From: JBALVT01 sp036960305
GTDB taxonomy: Bacteria > Pseudomonadota > Gammaproteobacteria > Pseudomonadales > Halieaceae
Direction of reading: 5' to 3'
Assembly (NCBI GenBank): GCA_036960305.1
Contig: JBALWA010000003.1
Span: 152,196 to 216,195, forward strand
Length of the DNA: 64,000 nucleotides
The position numbers were made by a program, and so were the translations under genes. Below are positions 44,360 to 53,201 of the stretch, one piece after another (the first letter of the stretch is position 1; each line of letters opens with the position of its first letter). Below the pieces are notes generated by a model that saw only the letters and a list, made by a program, of their open reading frames with translations, did no database searches and was not told where the DNA came from.

Positions 44360-45187
44360 TTGAACGCCCCACACACATTTGAGCAATACTTGAGTATTGC
44401 CACAGCTGAGCAAACCCTGGACAAGCTCACATCCCAGAACGAGGATGCACCGCTGCTGGTTGGCGCCGTGGGTGGCAGCGGTTCGAGGCTGGTTGTCCAG
44501 ATTCTTGAAAAAGTCGGGGTAACGATGGCACCCTATGCTAACAGGGGCAGAGACACCGTTTTATGGCCTCCTTTGGAAAACCTGACTGCCTCTTCGGCTG
44601 GTCGCCACAGTACACGGCAGGCAATCATATCCCACGCCCTACGAGGCATGGAGGATCTGCTACAGACATATCGTCTGGCAAACAATGCTCAAGGGCCACA
44701 AGGACTAAAGGCCACAGACAGCTTTATCTGGCTACCAGAACTGGCGAATTATTTCCCTACCCTGCGCTACATCCACATCACTCGAAATGGCCTGGACATG
44801 GCCTATTCAAAAAACCAGGCTCAGTTTCGCAAGAACGCCTGGTACTTCGGCATCAATTCCCGCGACAAGCACGACCCAGCAAGCGAAAGGGTTCCGCCAG
44901 AAAGAATGCTGGACTACTGGATCGCAGCTAACCGGTACGCCATTGATCAGGGTCGCTCTCTACTGGGTGATCGCTTCTTTCTGCTCGATTTCGACCTCTT
45001 GTGCCAACGGCCCACCTCTGTGATCAGCCGTTTATTGTCTTTCCTGGGCGCCGAGCAAGAACAGGCACCCGATTTGGCAGCCCTGGTAGAGCCGCCCGCA
45101 TCAATAGGGCGTCATCTGAGCTTTCCCTGGCAGCAAACCTTTACGCCGGAACAGCTGGATGCCGTGGCTAAGATTGGTGGTCTGTAA
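44360..45187 (+). CDS. sulfotransferase family protein
   Basis: Transfers sulfate from PAPS to an acceptor hydroxyl. 275 residues from a TTG at 44360, which has GGAG nine bases upstream; a TTG at 44300 lacks one. The PAPS 5'-phosphosulfate loop reads VGGSGSRLVVQILEKVGV near residue 37, and the 3'-phosphate segment YIHITRNGLDMAYS near 136-149. LLDFDLLCQRP and LLSFLG near the C-terminus match the family. Divergent from the GMC/DUF3604 operon across the palindrome. Acceptor unknown; the two sulfatases in the window act in the opposite sense. Confidence 0.83.
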   Translation: MNAPHTFEQYLSIATAEQTLDKLTSQNEDAPLLVGAVGGSGSRLVVQILEKVGVTMAPYANRGRDTVLWPPLENLTASSAGRHSTRQAIISHALRGMEDLLQTYRLANNAQGPQGLKATDSFIWLPELANYFPTLRYIHITRNGLDMAYSKNQAQFRKNAWYFGINSRDKHDPASERVPPERMLDYWIAANRYAIDQGRSLLGDRFFLLDFDLLCQRPTSVISRLLSFLGAEQEQAPDLAALVEPPASIGRHLSFPWQQTFTPEQLDAVAKIGGL

Positions 45188-45250
45188 TCCGTACTCTTGC
45201 AGGGCTGGAAGGACAGGTGCGTGAGCCCGGCTGTGTCCTCACAAAAACGT

Positions 45251-45727
45251 CTATTTTGGGAGTGAATTAAAACTAACAATCTCTCCGCCGTATTGAGTGA
45301 CGAACCGGTCCGCATCCTCCTTCTTGCCAAAGGGCACGAATTCCGGTGCCCCCATGCCACCGGTGCGATCACTGTCCACGACATACCAGGCCTTGTGCCC
45401 GTCAACCCAGGTACCGGCTTCGGGATTGTCCCAGCTGGCAAGCCCAATGTCGGTGACATAGAGGGCAGCAATGTTCCGCGGTTCGCCCGGCATGGCGGTA
45501 AACGCAATGGCATCGCGCACCGAAGTAAACCACAGAGGCTCGTCCCGGTCGCGAAGAATAATCTGGCCTTTCGGCCCCATGTGTTCGACCACAGTCATCT
45601 GGCAAAAATACCCGATGGCATCACGGCTTAGCTCCCGCGGTGACGGCACCGCCACTGACACAGTCTCGCCACAGGCCAACAACAGGCTCAGGGGCAGAAC
45701 AATGCCAAGCTTGAACAAGATCCGCAC
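45251..45727 (-). CDS. nosL: NosL, copper chaperone lipoprotein for nitrous oxide reductase
   Basis: 158 residues with a lipobox LLAC (Cys19) and the family motif FCQMTVVEHMGPKGQI at 41-56, whose Met and Cys residues serve copper binding. NosL delivers Cu(I) for assembly of the NosZ CuZ centre. Last gene of the nos cluster; it overlaps nosY by one base. It faces the sulfotransferase gene across a 63-base convergent gap without a convincing terminator. Confidence 0.93.
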   Translation of the reverse strand: MRILFKLGIVLPLSLLLACGETVSVAVPSPRELSRDAIGYFCQMTVVEHMGPKGQIILRDRDEPLWFTSVRDAIAFTAMPGEPRNIAALYVTDIGLASWDNPEAGTWVDGHKAWYVVDSDRTGGMGAPEFVPFGKKEDADRFVTQYGGEIVSFNSLPK

Positions 45728-46554
45728 TACAGTTCCCTGCGCTGGAATAGAGCCATCGTCGCCAGCAGTGGAACCGCGACCCAGGCGGTCAATAAGGTCA
45801 GTAACAGGGGAATACCGAAGCCCGCTTCTGCAGCGACACCGGCGATGCCAGCCGCCTGTCCCACCGTGTCGAAGGCGGTTAGGTTCAGGATTCGGTAAGT
45901 ATCCGTGGGGCTTGCCAGCATGAGGAACGAAAATAGCGTCTGGCTGATCTGTTGCTCCTGATCCGCGAGCAGCACACCCAGTAGCCCCAGGTCATACAGC
46001 ACGACGAACAGCAACCACAGTACCACCGCAGCACCAGATGCGGTGCTGCGTTCGCGTACCAATACGCTTACCAGGTAGCCAAGCGCAATGAACACTGCGC
46101 CCAACAGGAGAGAGCTTCCCATCATAGTGAGATAGGCTTCCCAGCCGGCGACGCCCGTTTCAGTCGTGAAGATGGATACGATAGCGGCCCCGCCATACCC
46201 CAGGATAATCGCTGTCCCCAAAATCAGTAAATGCCCGCAAAATTTTCCCATCACTACCTGCCAGCGAGAGACAGGATACGTCAGTAGCAGCAGCATGGTG
46301 CCGCGCTCGAATTCGCCTACCAGGGCGTCAAATGACAACATCAGCGCGATCAGGGGGAGCAAATAAACACTTAAACTGGCAAGACTGACGACGCTGACGG
46401 CAAGCGCCCCGGCGCGGGTCGTGCCGGTGGGTGCCGACCCCACCAATAACAGGGTGACAGCCATCGTCCCCAGCAGGATAACCGCAGCCGCTACCCAGCG
46501 ATTGCGCAGCCCGTCCACGAATTCGTTGACTGCCAGTAACCGTATTGCTCTCAT
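45727..46554 (-). CDS. nosY: NosY, ABC-type permease of the NosDFY complex
   Basis: 275 residues with about six transmembrane helices, starting MRAIRLLAVNEFVDGLRNRWV as NosY proteins do. It forms the membrane part of NosDFY, which works with the periplasmic NosD in copper-sulfur cluster assembly for NosZ. The start overlaps the nosF stop by one base and its end overlaps nosL, so it lies in the nosDFYL run. Confidence 0.93.
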   Translation of the reverse strand: MRAIRLLAVNEFVDGLRNRWVAAAVILLGTMAVTLLLVGSAPTGTTRAGALAVSVVSLASLSVYLLPLIALMLSFDALVGEFERGTMLLLLTYPVSRWQVVMGKFCGHLLILGTAIILGYGGAAIVSIFTTETGVAGWEAYLTMMGSSLLLGAVFIALGYLVSVLVRERSTASGAAVVLWLLFVVLYDLGLLGVLLADQEQQISQTLFSFLMLASPTDTYRILNLTAFDTVGQAAGIAGVAAEAGFGIPLLLTLLTAWVAVPLLATMALFQRREL

Positions 46555-47486
46555 TAAGGCTCGTTGTTTTCCATAAAGTGATTGTAGATTTCATCCAATC
46601 TGGGAGGAACAATGTTCATGTCTTCAACATGCTCCCCCAGGGAGGCGATTCGTCGGATAAGTTCCATCTTGCCAGAACCCGTGCACAGTAATTCAAACCT
46701 ATCGCCCTGCAACGTGTGAACTTCGCCGACGGGGGCCATCTGCCGCGCGACTTCGCCGGCACTGCCGGGTTTTGTCTTCAGGTGCACAAAAATCGGGAGC
46801 CCGGCCTGTTCCAATAATTCACTTACCGTACCGCAGGCCAACAACGCCCCATTCTTTAGAATGGCAATGCGGTCCGCGCGTGCCTCAACCTCGTTCAGGG
46901 AGTGCGAGGATATCAGTGACGTGGTGCCCGAGCGGCTCAGGGTGTCAATCAGTTCGTAGAATTGCCTGCGCAGCGACGGATCCAGGCCACTGGTCGGTTC
47001 ATCCAGAAATAGAAGCTGAGGCTCTCCCAGCATAGCCTGAGCGAGTCCGAGGCGCTGTCGCATACCTTTCGAGTAGGTACTGACCCGGCGGTCAGCGGCC
47101 TCCTCCAGCCCAACCCTGGCGAGAATGCCGTTGTATGCTGCAGCCGGCACACCCTTTAGCCCCGCGTAGAACGCCAGCACTTCCCTACCGTGCATGGCAC
47201 CGTGAAAGGCGACATTTTCCGGTACGTAACCCAGTATCTGGCGCTGCGATGCGGAAGCAGATGCAGGGTTCCCGCCCAGAACCTTAACCCCCCCGCTGCT
47301 GGGTCGGGTCAGCCCCAACATCAATTTCATCAGTGTCGTCTTACCCGCACCGTTGTGGCCTATCATGACCAGACGCTCACCGGCGTGGACGGTAAGGTCG
47401 ACATTGCTCACAACGGTTTTTTCTCCGTAGCGCTTGCTAACGCCGGTGAGTTCTATGGCATTCACAGTCGGGGGGTTCTCAGCCAT
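46554..47486 (-). CDS. nosF: NosF, ABC ATPase of the NosDFY complex
   Basis: 310 residues. Walker A GHNGAGKTT at 43-51, signature YSKGMRQRLGLAQAM, Walker B LLFLDEPTSGLDP, and the H-loop SSHSLNEVEARADRI in the expected order. It supplies ATP hydrolysis to the NosY permease. The start lies within the last codons of nosD (8-base overlap). Confidence 0.94.
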   Translation of the reverse strand: MAENPPTVNAIELTGVSKRYGEKTVVSNVDLTVHAGERLVMIGHNGAGKTTLMKLMLGLTRPSSGGVKVLGGNPASASASQRQILGYVPENVAFHGAMHGREVLAFYAGLKGVPAAAYNGILARVGLEEAADRRVSTYSKGMRQRLGLAQAMLGEPQLLFLDEPTSGLDPSLRRQFYELIDTLSRSGTTSLISSHSLNEVEARADRIAILKNGALLACGTVSELLEQAGLPIFVHLKTKPGSAGEVARQMAPVGEVHTLQGDRFELLCTGSGKMELIRRIASLGEHVEDMNIVPPRLDEIYNHFMENNEP

Positions 47487-48768
47487 TGTCCGACCCCTCA
47501 GTCTGTTCAGCGGACATCAGTGGGGTGCTATCGGTGACGCCCCCGGGGTGTAAAGAGGGAAATTCCGCCTGGGCCCATCTCAGTACTTGCATGGCAGGAC
47601 TGCTCAGTAGCAATTTGGCGAGGGGGTGACGCCACACCAGTTGGTCGACCAGGTCATTGGGCCGATAGGGCTGATCGGCAATGCCGTCCTCGTCCAGATC
47701 GAAAGCGGGATTGTCACTCCAGAAATTCCCACGACCGTTCAGTGACCATTCGATATAGCGCGTTCCAACGTACTTCACCTGAGTGCGATTGGCGATAAAA
47801 GCGTTACCAAACACATCGTTCCCCTCGGAGCCCGCTGTAAAATGAATCCCGATTTGGCAATTATTGAAATAATTACCCTGAACCCGATTGCCATTGGCGT
47901 TGTAGATAAAAAAACATTTCTCCGCTCCATCGATCCGATTGCCACTGATGACCGACTCGTTGGTATAGTTCAGAAACAGCCCCCGATCGCGGTCGCTGTC
48001 TGAGACGTTATTGTGAATCGCAATGTTCTTGGAGTACATCAGTGCATAGCCAACGTGATTGCCGCTAGAGTGGTTGTCCCGCACCGTGCTGTCATTTGTG
48101 TACATATAGTGTATGGCAAAGCGTAGATCCCGGAATTTGTTATTGCTGAGCACGTTGTCCCGACTGGTGTTCGCCAGGATACCGTCGCGACCAAAACGGA
48201 TCTCATTGCCGTCCACGACAGACCCGGGGGTATTCCAAAGTTGTACGCCATTGCCGCGGTCGTTAACGTGCGGATTGGTACTGCCGATGATGGTGTTGTT
48301 CAATACTTTTGCGTCCTGTGGACCTTTGAGGTAAACACCAATGAGGTTGGCTTCAAGTTGGTTGTTCTCAATAAGGGCACGATGCCCATCTTTGGTCACA
48401 AAAACCCCGCTATCCTCTGTTGCCAGACTGTCTCCGGAATGGCGTATCGTCAAACCGCGCAATGTGACATCCGGCGCCGCAATCGTTACCACCCGGCCAG
48501 TACCTCCTCCGTCGATGATGCCACCGACATCGCTGAGCAGGAAAAGCGGACGTTCAATAACAATGGGGCCTGTGTGGATGCCAGCCTGCAATATCAGGGA
48601 ATCACCGGGGTTCGCCTGGTCGATTGCCAACTGCAAGGCCGTGCCCGCGTGGATCACGCGGGTCTCGGCTTGCGCAACAAGGGAAAAGCACAGTACCAGA
48701 ACGGCAAGCCCCCCGTACAACGCGTGGTTGGTCGGGGGGCAGCCGTGTTTCAGTGCAGGTCTGTGCAT
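47479..48768 (-). CDS. nosD: NosD, periplasmic beta-helix protein for CuZ maturation
   Basis: 429 residues from the ATG at 48768, just after the nosZ stop; earlier in-frame codons lie inside nosZ and encode nothing like a signal. A signal peptide ends at AQA, followed by repeated right-handed beta-helix rungs of the carbohydrate-binding/sugar-hydrolase (CASH) type (NTIIGSTNPH, NEIRFGRDGIL, NKFRDLRFAIHYMYT, NYFNNCQIGIH). NosD provides the periplasmic part of the NosDFY assembly machine. Confidence 0.93.
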   Translation of the reverse strand: MHRPALKHGCPPTNHALYGGLAVLVLCFSLVAQAETRVIHAGTALQLAIDQANPGDSLILQAGIHTGPIVIERPLFLLSDVGGIIDGGGTGRVVTIAAPDVTLRGLTIRHSGDSLATEDSGVFVTKDGHRALIENNQLEANLIGVYLKGPQDAKVLNNTIIGSTNPHVNDRGNGVQLWNTPGSVVDGNEIRFGRDGILANTSRDNVLSNNKFRDLRFAIHYMYTNDSTVRDNHSSGNHVGYALMYSKNIAIHNNVSDSDRDRGLFLNYTNESVISGNRIDGAEKCFFIYNANGNRVQGNYFNNCQIGIHFTAGSEGNDVFGNAFIANRTQVKYVGTRYIEWSLNGRGNFWSDNPAFDLDEDGIADQPYRPNDLVDQLVWRHPLAKLLLSSPAMQVLRWAQAEFPSLHPGGVTDSTPLMSAEQTEGSDNG

Positions 48769-48775
48769 CAAAGCC

Positions 48776-50692
48776 CTACGCGGGTTCAACCAACATGCGA
48801 CCGCGCATCTCCATGTGCAATGCGTGGCAGAACCACTGGCAGTAAAACCAGTGCACACCGGGGCGGTCCGCTTTGAAGGTAATCGACGAGGTTGCCTGCG
48901 GGCCGACTTCCATAGCGACGCCGTAGTTACCTATAGTGAAGCCGTGTGTCAGGTCATCGATTTTGTCATTGTTGCTGACATAGACGGTGACTTCATCGCC
49001 CTGCTTAACCCTGAAATCGGTCATGCTGAAGTTAGGCGCGGCTGACCACATGTAAACGCGCACCTTGTTGCCATCACGAATGATTTTGGAGTCCTGGTAT
49101 AAGGTCACACCATCCTTTTTGGCCTGGGCGGTAGCCTCGGCCCATATCGGATCATCCTTCTCCCACACGGAATTGGGATTGACCAGATCGGCACGGACGA
49201 TAATGCAATCGTGGGGCTCGGCGAAGGTCGGGCCATCGTGCACGATTTCCATTTTTTTACCGGATATGTCGATGAGTTGCTCATTTTCCGGTTTCAGGGG
49301 GCCAACATTGATAAATCGGTCCTTCGAAAACTTGTTGAGTGAAATAAGCCACTCGCCATCCGCATCTTTAGTCTCACCCATTGAAGTGTGGTTGTGGCCC
49401 GGCTGGTATTGCACGTCAATTTTTTCCAGTATCGGATTGACGTCCTTGCCGGCATAAGCATCGAGGGCCTTTTGCATGTTCCATTTTACCACCTGACTGT
49501 CCAGGAACAGTGTGGTGAAGCAATTCCCCTTGCCATCGAACGCTGTGTGCAAGGGTCCAAGACCCAGTTCAGGTTCGGCAACAATGGTATCGCGTGGCTT
49601 GATCTTGTCGTTGAAGAGATCCGGGAGCAGAGTCACATCGATTACAGATACAGTCGGTGACAGCTTGCCGTTGATGACAATATGCCGGCCATCCGGTGCG
49701 GTATTGCAGCCGTGTGGGCTGGTGGATATGGGAATATAGCGCGTGTAGGGGGAACCCTTGCGGCCGTCGAGGACCGGCACGCCATTGATTTCCTTGAAGT
49801 CCCCTTTCTTGACACCCGCTTCAATGCGCTTGATGTCAAAAACGACCGCCCAATCCTGCTCAGAGGACATCATTTCTGGCAGGGTTACGCCGCCCTCGGA
49901 GTTATAACAAGTAGAAACGGCGTAGAGACCCTGGTAATCCGCATCGCAGTTATCCAGGTTGCCATCGACCATAACCTGCCAGGCGACCTTCATTTCATCG
50001 CCATCGATGGCGGTGAATATGGCGTGGTACTTTGACGGGTCATCCATGTCTCGACCATCGTTGGGGATAGGCACCCGGTGCTCACCGTTGGCGAAGACGT
50101 ATCCGGTACGCGGATACTTTTGCGGACGCAGGCCGTGAATATCGGCCGCGTTTGGTATTTCTATAATCTTGTCACATTTCATGACATCGCAGCGCACGCG
50201 GGCAACACGGGTGTTGGCCTTGTCGTTCATGAACAGGTAACGGCCGTCATATGTGCCATCGGTAAAGGACATATGCGGGTGGTGCAGATCGCCATTTTGA
50301 TAGATCTCACCCTTGTCAGCGAGGAATTCACTGGTTTCGGGAAGCATGCCGTCTTTGTGGATCTTGATACTCTCGTTGGTTGACCCCCAGCCCGTCGCGC
50401 TGCATCGATTGAAGACCGGTACGCGCATTAATTCACGCATGGAGGGTAAACCCAGGATCCGCATTTCACCGGCCTGTCCGCTACTCCAAAAGCCGTAGTA
50501 ATCGTCCAGGTCACCAGGCGCAACCGTACCTTTGACACTGGCCGCGGCCGCAGTATTCGACGCCAGCAGTGCTCCACCCGTCAGGCCACTCGCTCCCGCT
50601 AGAGCCGCCAGCTTCGCAGAACCACCTAGCAGTTCCCTGCGATGGATTCCCACTGTTTTTTCAGCATCCTTGTTTTCGTCTTTTTTGGACAT
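48776..50692 (-). CDS. nosZ: NosZ, nitrous oxide reductase (clade I, Tat-exported)
   Basis: Periplasmic multicopper enzyme reducing N2O to N2. 638 residues with a Tat-type signal (HRRELLGGSAKLAALAGASG). CuZ ligand segments include DLHHPHMS, GCNTAPDGRH, GHNHTSMGE and EPHDC. The C-terminal CuA domain has ligands Cys618, Cys622, His626 and Met629 in CQWFCHALHMEM, plus the His of LTHGF upstream. The Tat signal and the nosR partner point to clade I. It lies 92 bases after nosR in the same direction. Confidence 0.97.
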   Translation of the reverse strand: MSKKDENKDAEKTVGIHRRELLGGSAKLAALAGASGLTGGALLASNTAAAASVKGTVAPGDLDDYYGFWSSGQAGEMRILGLPSMRELMRVPVFNRCSATGWGSTNESIKIHKDGMLPETSEFLADKGEIYQNGDLHHPHMSFTDGTYDGRYLFMNDKANTRVARVRCDVMKCDKIIEIPNAADIHGLRPQKYPRTGYVFANGEHRVPIPNDGRDMDDPSKYHAIFTAIDGDEMKVAWQVMVDGNLDNCDADYQGLYAVSTCYNSEGGVTLPEMMSSEQDWAVVFDIKRIEAGVKKGDFKEINGVPVLDGRKGSPYTRYIPISTSPHGCNTAPDGRHIVINGKLSPTVSVIDVTLLPDLFNDKIKPRDTIVAEPELGLGPLHTAFDGKGNCFTTLFLDSQVVKWNMQKALDAYAGKDVNPILEKIDVQYQPGHNHTSMGETKDADGEWLISLNKFSKDRFINVGPLKPENEQLIDISGKKMEIVHDGPTFAEPHDCIIVRADLVNPNSVWEKDDPIWAEATAQAKKDGVTLYQDSKIIRDGNKVRVYMWSAAPNFSMTDFRVKQGDEVTVYVSNNDKIDDLTHGFTIGNYGVAMEVGPQATSSITFKADRPGVHWFYCQWFCHALHMEMRGRMLVEPA

Positions 50693-50784
50693 AACGTCTC
50701 TCCTTCGGTTTATCGTATATCAATGCTCGTAGGGAGCAAGTGAACCAAGCCAGGTAAGCCCCTTAATTGAGGCCACCCCAAATA

Positions 50785-53007
50785 CTAGTCGGAAACCGCG
50801 ATAATCTGCTCGCGCTGTTTCCCACCCTGTTTTATTTCTGCCAGCCTTTTGGCGGCAGCCGATGACTTGGCCGCCCCCTGATTACTGGGCCGCTCCCGTT
50901 TCAAGCGCTTCTGAATCAATACAGGGCAAGCGTGATCATCCACGTAGACGACCTGGCAGTGCAAGCAATAGAGACACTCATTCACATTGATGTTGCCTTC
51001 TTTGTGAATTGCCTGAACCATGCATTCCTGTGCGCAGCGCTGACAGGGCGAGCCGCACTCCTTGTAACGTTTCAACCATTCGAACATGCGCAACCGACCC
51101 GGAATCGCCAGGGCCGCACCCAGGGGGCAGAGATACCGGCAATAGAATCGCTCGATGAACAACCCGGGTAATAGCATACCAAGGGCAAACAATACGAACG
51201 GCCAGGCCCGCTGAAATTTCAGAATTATGGCGGTCTTGAAAGGTTCGACCTCGGCCAGTCGTTCCGCCCACTCCAATGAATGCAGCGAAAATCCGAACAG
51301 GGCCAGAAATATAAGGTATTTCAGTGCCCACAAGCGTTCATGAAGCCCCCAGGGCAGGCTCACCTGGGGGATGCGTGCTATTTTGGCAAGGCGATTCATG
51401 AGTTCCTGCAAGGCGCCAAAGGGGCACAGCCATCCGCAGTAGGCGCCTCGCCCCCAGAACAGTAAGGCAGTGGCAACCGAACCCCATAGGATAAATACCA
51501 GTGGCTCCATCAGGAAATAGCTCCAGTCAAAACCACTGACCAACGCGTTCAATACCGCGAGAATATTGACGACGGATAACTGCGCATTGGCATACCAGCC
51601 TATGCCAAACAGGGTAAACATCAGAAACCCGATGCGCACCCGGTCGGTCAGCACGGGCCGCTTGACCAGCCAATCCTGGAAAAAGAAGATGAGCGAAAGC
51701 ACGCTCAGGGCCACTAGCAGAATCGCGACCTCGGGAAGCTTGTTTAGCCACATTTTCTTCCACAGGGGTGCATCTTCAGCATCGGCATCCAACCAGGACA
51801 ACAGCGTCATGGCTTCTGGTTCAGGTTGAATCAGGTATTTGGCCGGGGGGGTATAGACTAATTCGAAGTTTAGAAACGACTTTCTTGTTGGGCCTGTTAA
51901 GCGCCCCACCAGTAATTCAAGCTGCCAGGGTTGCGCCCCATCAAAGCCCTGATCGATGGGAACGACAAAGAGATCGACATCCTTGAGGTTTGGCGCGCCA
52001 TCAGCGGCGATCTGACGCAAACGTTTGTGTTCATAATCATGAAAACGGATGAGGGTGTCGCCCTGCAAGACCTGGAAGCGGTCGAAAATACCGCCTCTCA
52101 CATAACCCGACCCCTTGAAAGAGTAGCGCCCATCACCCGCCAGCAAAATAGCCTGCTGCCCCGGTTCCAGGCGTTTTATGAGGTTTTTGTACTCCGCTTC
52201 GCCCAACAGGCTGCGACCGATCGTTGGAATGGAGACCTCTGCGGCATAGAGTTCGATAAACGATTCATCGACGGGGCCCTCTTCAGGCGATTTCGCCGCC
52301 ATGGCGTCACCCGATTCCTCGAAGGCTTTATTCACTTCCCCGAGGTTTAGCCTTAGCGCCTGCACCGATCCGTTCCCGACCAGGGTCGACCAATCCGCTA
52401 TGGCGGAGATCTCTGTATTAATGGTCGCGGTGGGGCCCTTGCGCTTGCGCTCAGGGCTCAGGCCTCCCAGCTTGTGGGCGCGGGCCACCTGGATGGCGCT
52501 GCGGTGAATATTGTCATCCATTACCATGATAGTAACCGTGGCCCCGGTGACCACATCGACCTGTGGATCGCCCAGTTCGCCGCGCACCATCGCGCCGATG
52601 TCCAGACCGACGTAGTTGTCGAGAACAGCAATGATTCTTTTTTCCGGAATACCAATTAATACAATGGGTTCGTGGTGCTTAACCAGCAGCACCTTGCGGA
52701 TGACGCCCTCCATGTCGATAGCGATAAGTTGGTGGATGGGCTTACCGGAGTAACCGGTGGTGTTGACATAGTCACTGGTAAGAAAAACGAAGCCGGCCTT
52801 TTCATCCCCTCTGAAGACGGGCGCCACCGGGGGTTCGCCTTCAGGCTTGCCGATTCGAGTGGCGCCGGGGAAGAGCTCCGATGCTTCGATGTTGGGCACA
52901 AACTGCATCAACTCTGATTCGGCACGGGCGTGGTCAACAACCAAAAGCTGCGCCAGCGGCAGTAGCCCCCACAGGATCGCGGTCGCCAGAATCGTTCGAG
53001 TTTTCAA
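50785..53007 (-). CDS. nosR: NosR, FMN-binding membrane iron-sulfur protein for N2O reduction
   Basis: 740 residues: signal peptide, a periplasmic FMN-binding domain with the flavinylation motif VTGATVT (about 160), then transmembrane helices with CGWLCPFGALQELMNR and YCRYLCPLGA. The C-terminus carries two 4Fe-4S clusters in GSPCQRCAQECMV and NVNECLYCLHCQVVYVDDHACP. NosR passes electrons towards NosZ and is needed for nos expression and activity. First gene of the cluster; its promoter region holds an FNR/DNR-type box. Confidence 0.95.
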   Translation of the reverse strand: MKTRTILATAILWGLLPLAQLLVVDHARAESELMQFVPNIEASELFPGATRIGKPEGEPPVAPVFRGDEKAGFVFLTSDYVNTTGYSGKPIHQLIAIDMEGVIRKVLLVKHHEPIVLIGIPEKRIIAVLDNYVGLDIGAMVRGELGDPQVDVVTGATVTIMVMDDNIHRSAIQVARAHKLGGLSPERKRKGPTATINTEISAIADWSTLVGNGSVQALRLNLGEVNKAFEESGDAMAAKSPEEGPVDESFIELYAAEVSIPTIGRSLLGEAEYKNLIKRLEPGQQAILLAGDGRYSFKGSGYVRGGIFDRFQVLQGDTLIRFHDYEHKRLRQIAADGAPNLKDVDLFVVPIDQGFDGAQPWQLELLVGRLTGPTRKSFLNFELVYTPPAKYLIQPEPEAMTLLSWLDADAEDAPLWKKMWLNKLPEVAILLVALSVLSLIFFFQDWLVKRPVLTDRVRIGFLMFTLFGIGWYANAQLSVVNILAVLNALVSGFDWSYFLMEPLVFILWGSVATALLFWGRGAYCGWLCPFGALQELMNRLAKIARIPQVSLPWGLHERLWALKYLIFLALFGFSLHSLEWAERLAEVEPFKTAIILKFQRAWPFVLFALGMLLPGLFIERFYCRYLCPLGAALAIPGRLRMFEWLKRYKECGSPCQRCAQECMVQAIHKEGNINVNECLYCLHCQVVYVDDHACPVLIQKRLKRERPSNQGAAKSSAAAKRLAEIKQGGKQREQIIAVSD

Positions 53008-53134
53008 GACTACAAAATTAAGAATAATGCGCCGCCGCAGATCAACAGGTTATCGAAAAAAAACTTTTTGGCCGGGTACACGGAGGCCAAAGTTTTGTTG
53101 GCGTGCAGTGTAAGATGCCAGCTTAAAGATAGAG

Positions 53135-53150
53135 CATGATTTGCATCATG
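53135..53150. promoter_or_regulatory. FNR/DNR-type binding site in the divergent nosR region
   Basis: CATGAT-TTGC-ATCATG is a perfect inverted repeat containing the TGAT-N4-ATCA core of Crp/Fnr-family sites (consensus TTGAT-N4-ATCAA). It lies 128 bases before the nosR start and 51 bases before the start of the divergent ferritin-like gene. It would make both genes responsive to oxygen lack or NO. The regulator is not in the window. Confidence 0.7.
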
Positions 53151-53201
53151 GCAATGAGAGAAAGATACCCAGGTTTGTGATAACTGTGCGAGACTGCCAC
53201 C

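Noticed and set aside
45188..45250. GTGAG/CTCAC inverted repeat as a terminator between sulfotransferase and nosL genes
   Set aside because: Five-base stem with a 12-base loop and no T-tract in the right place for either gene.
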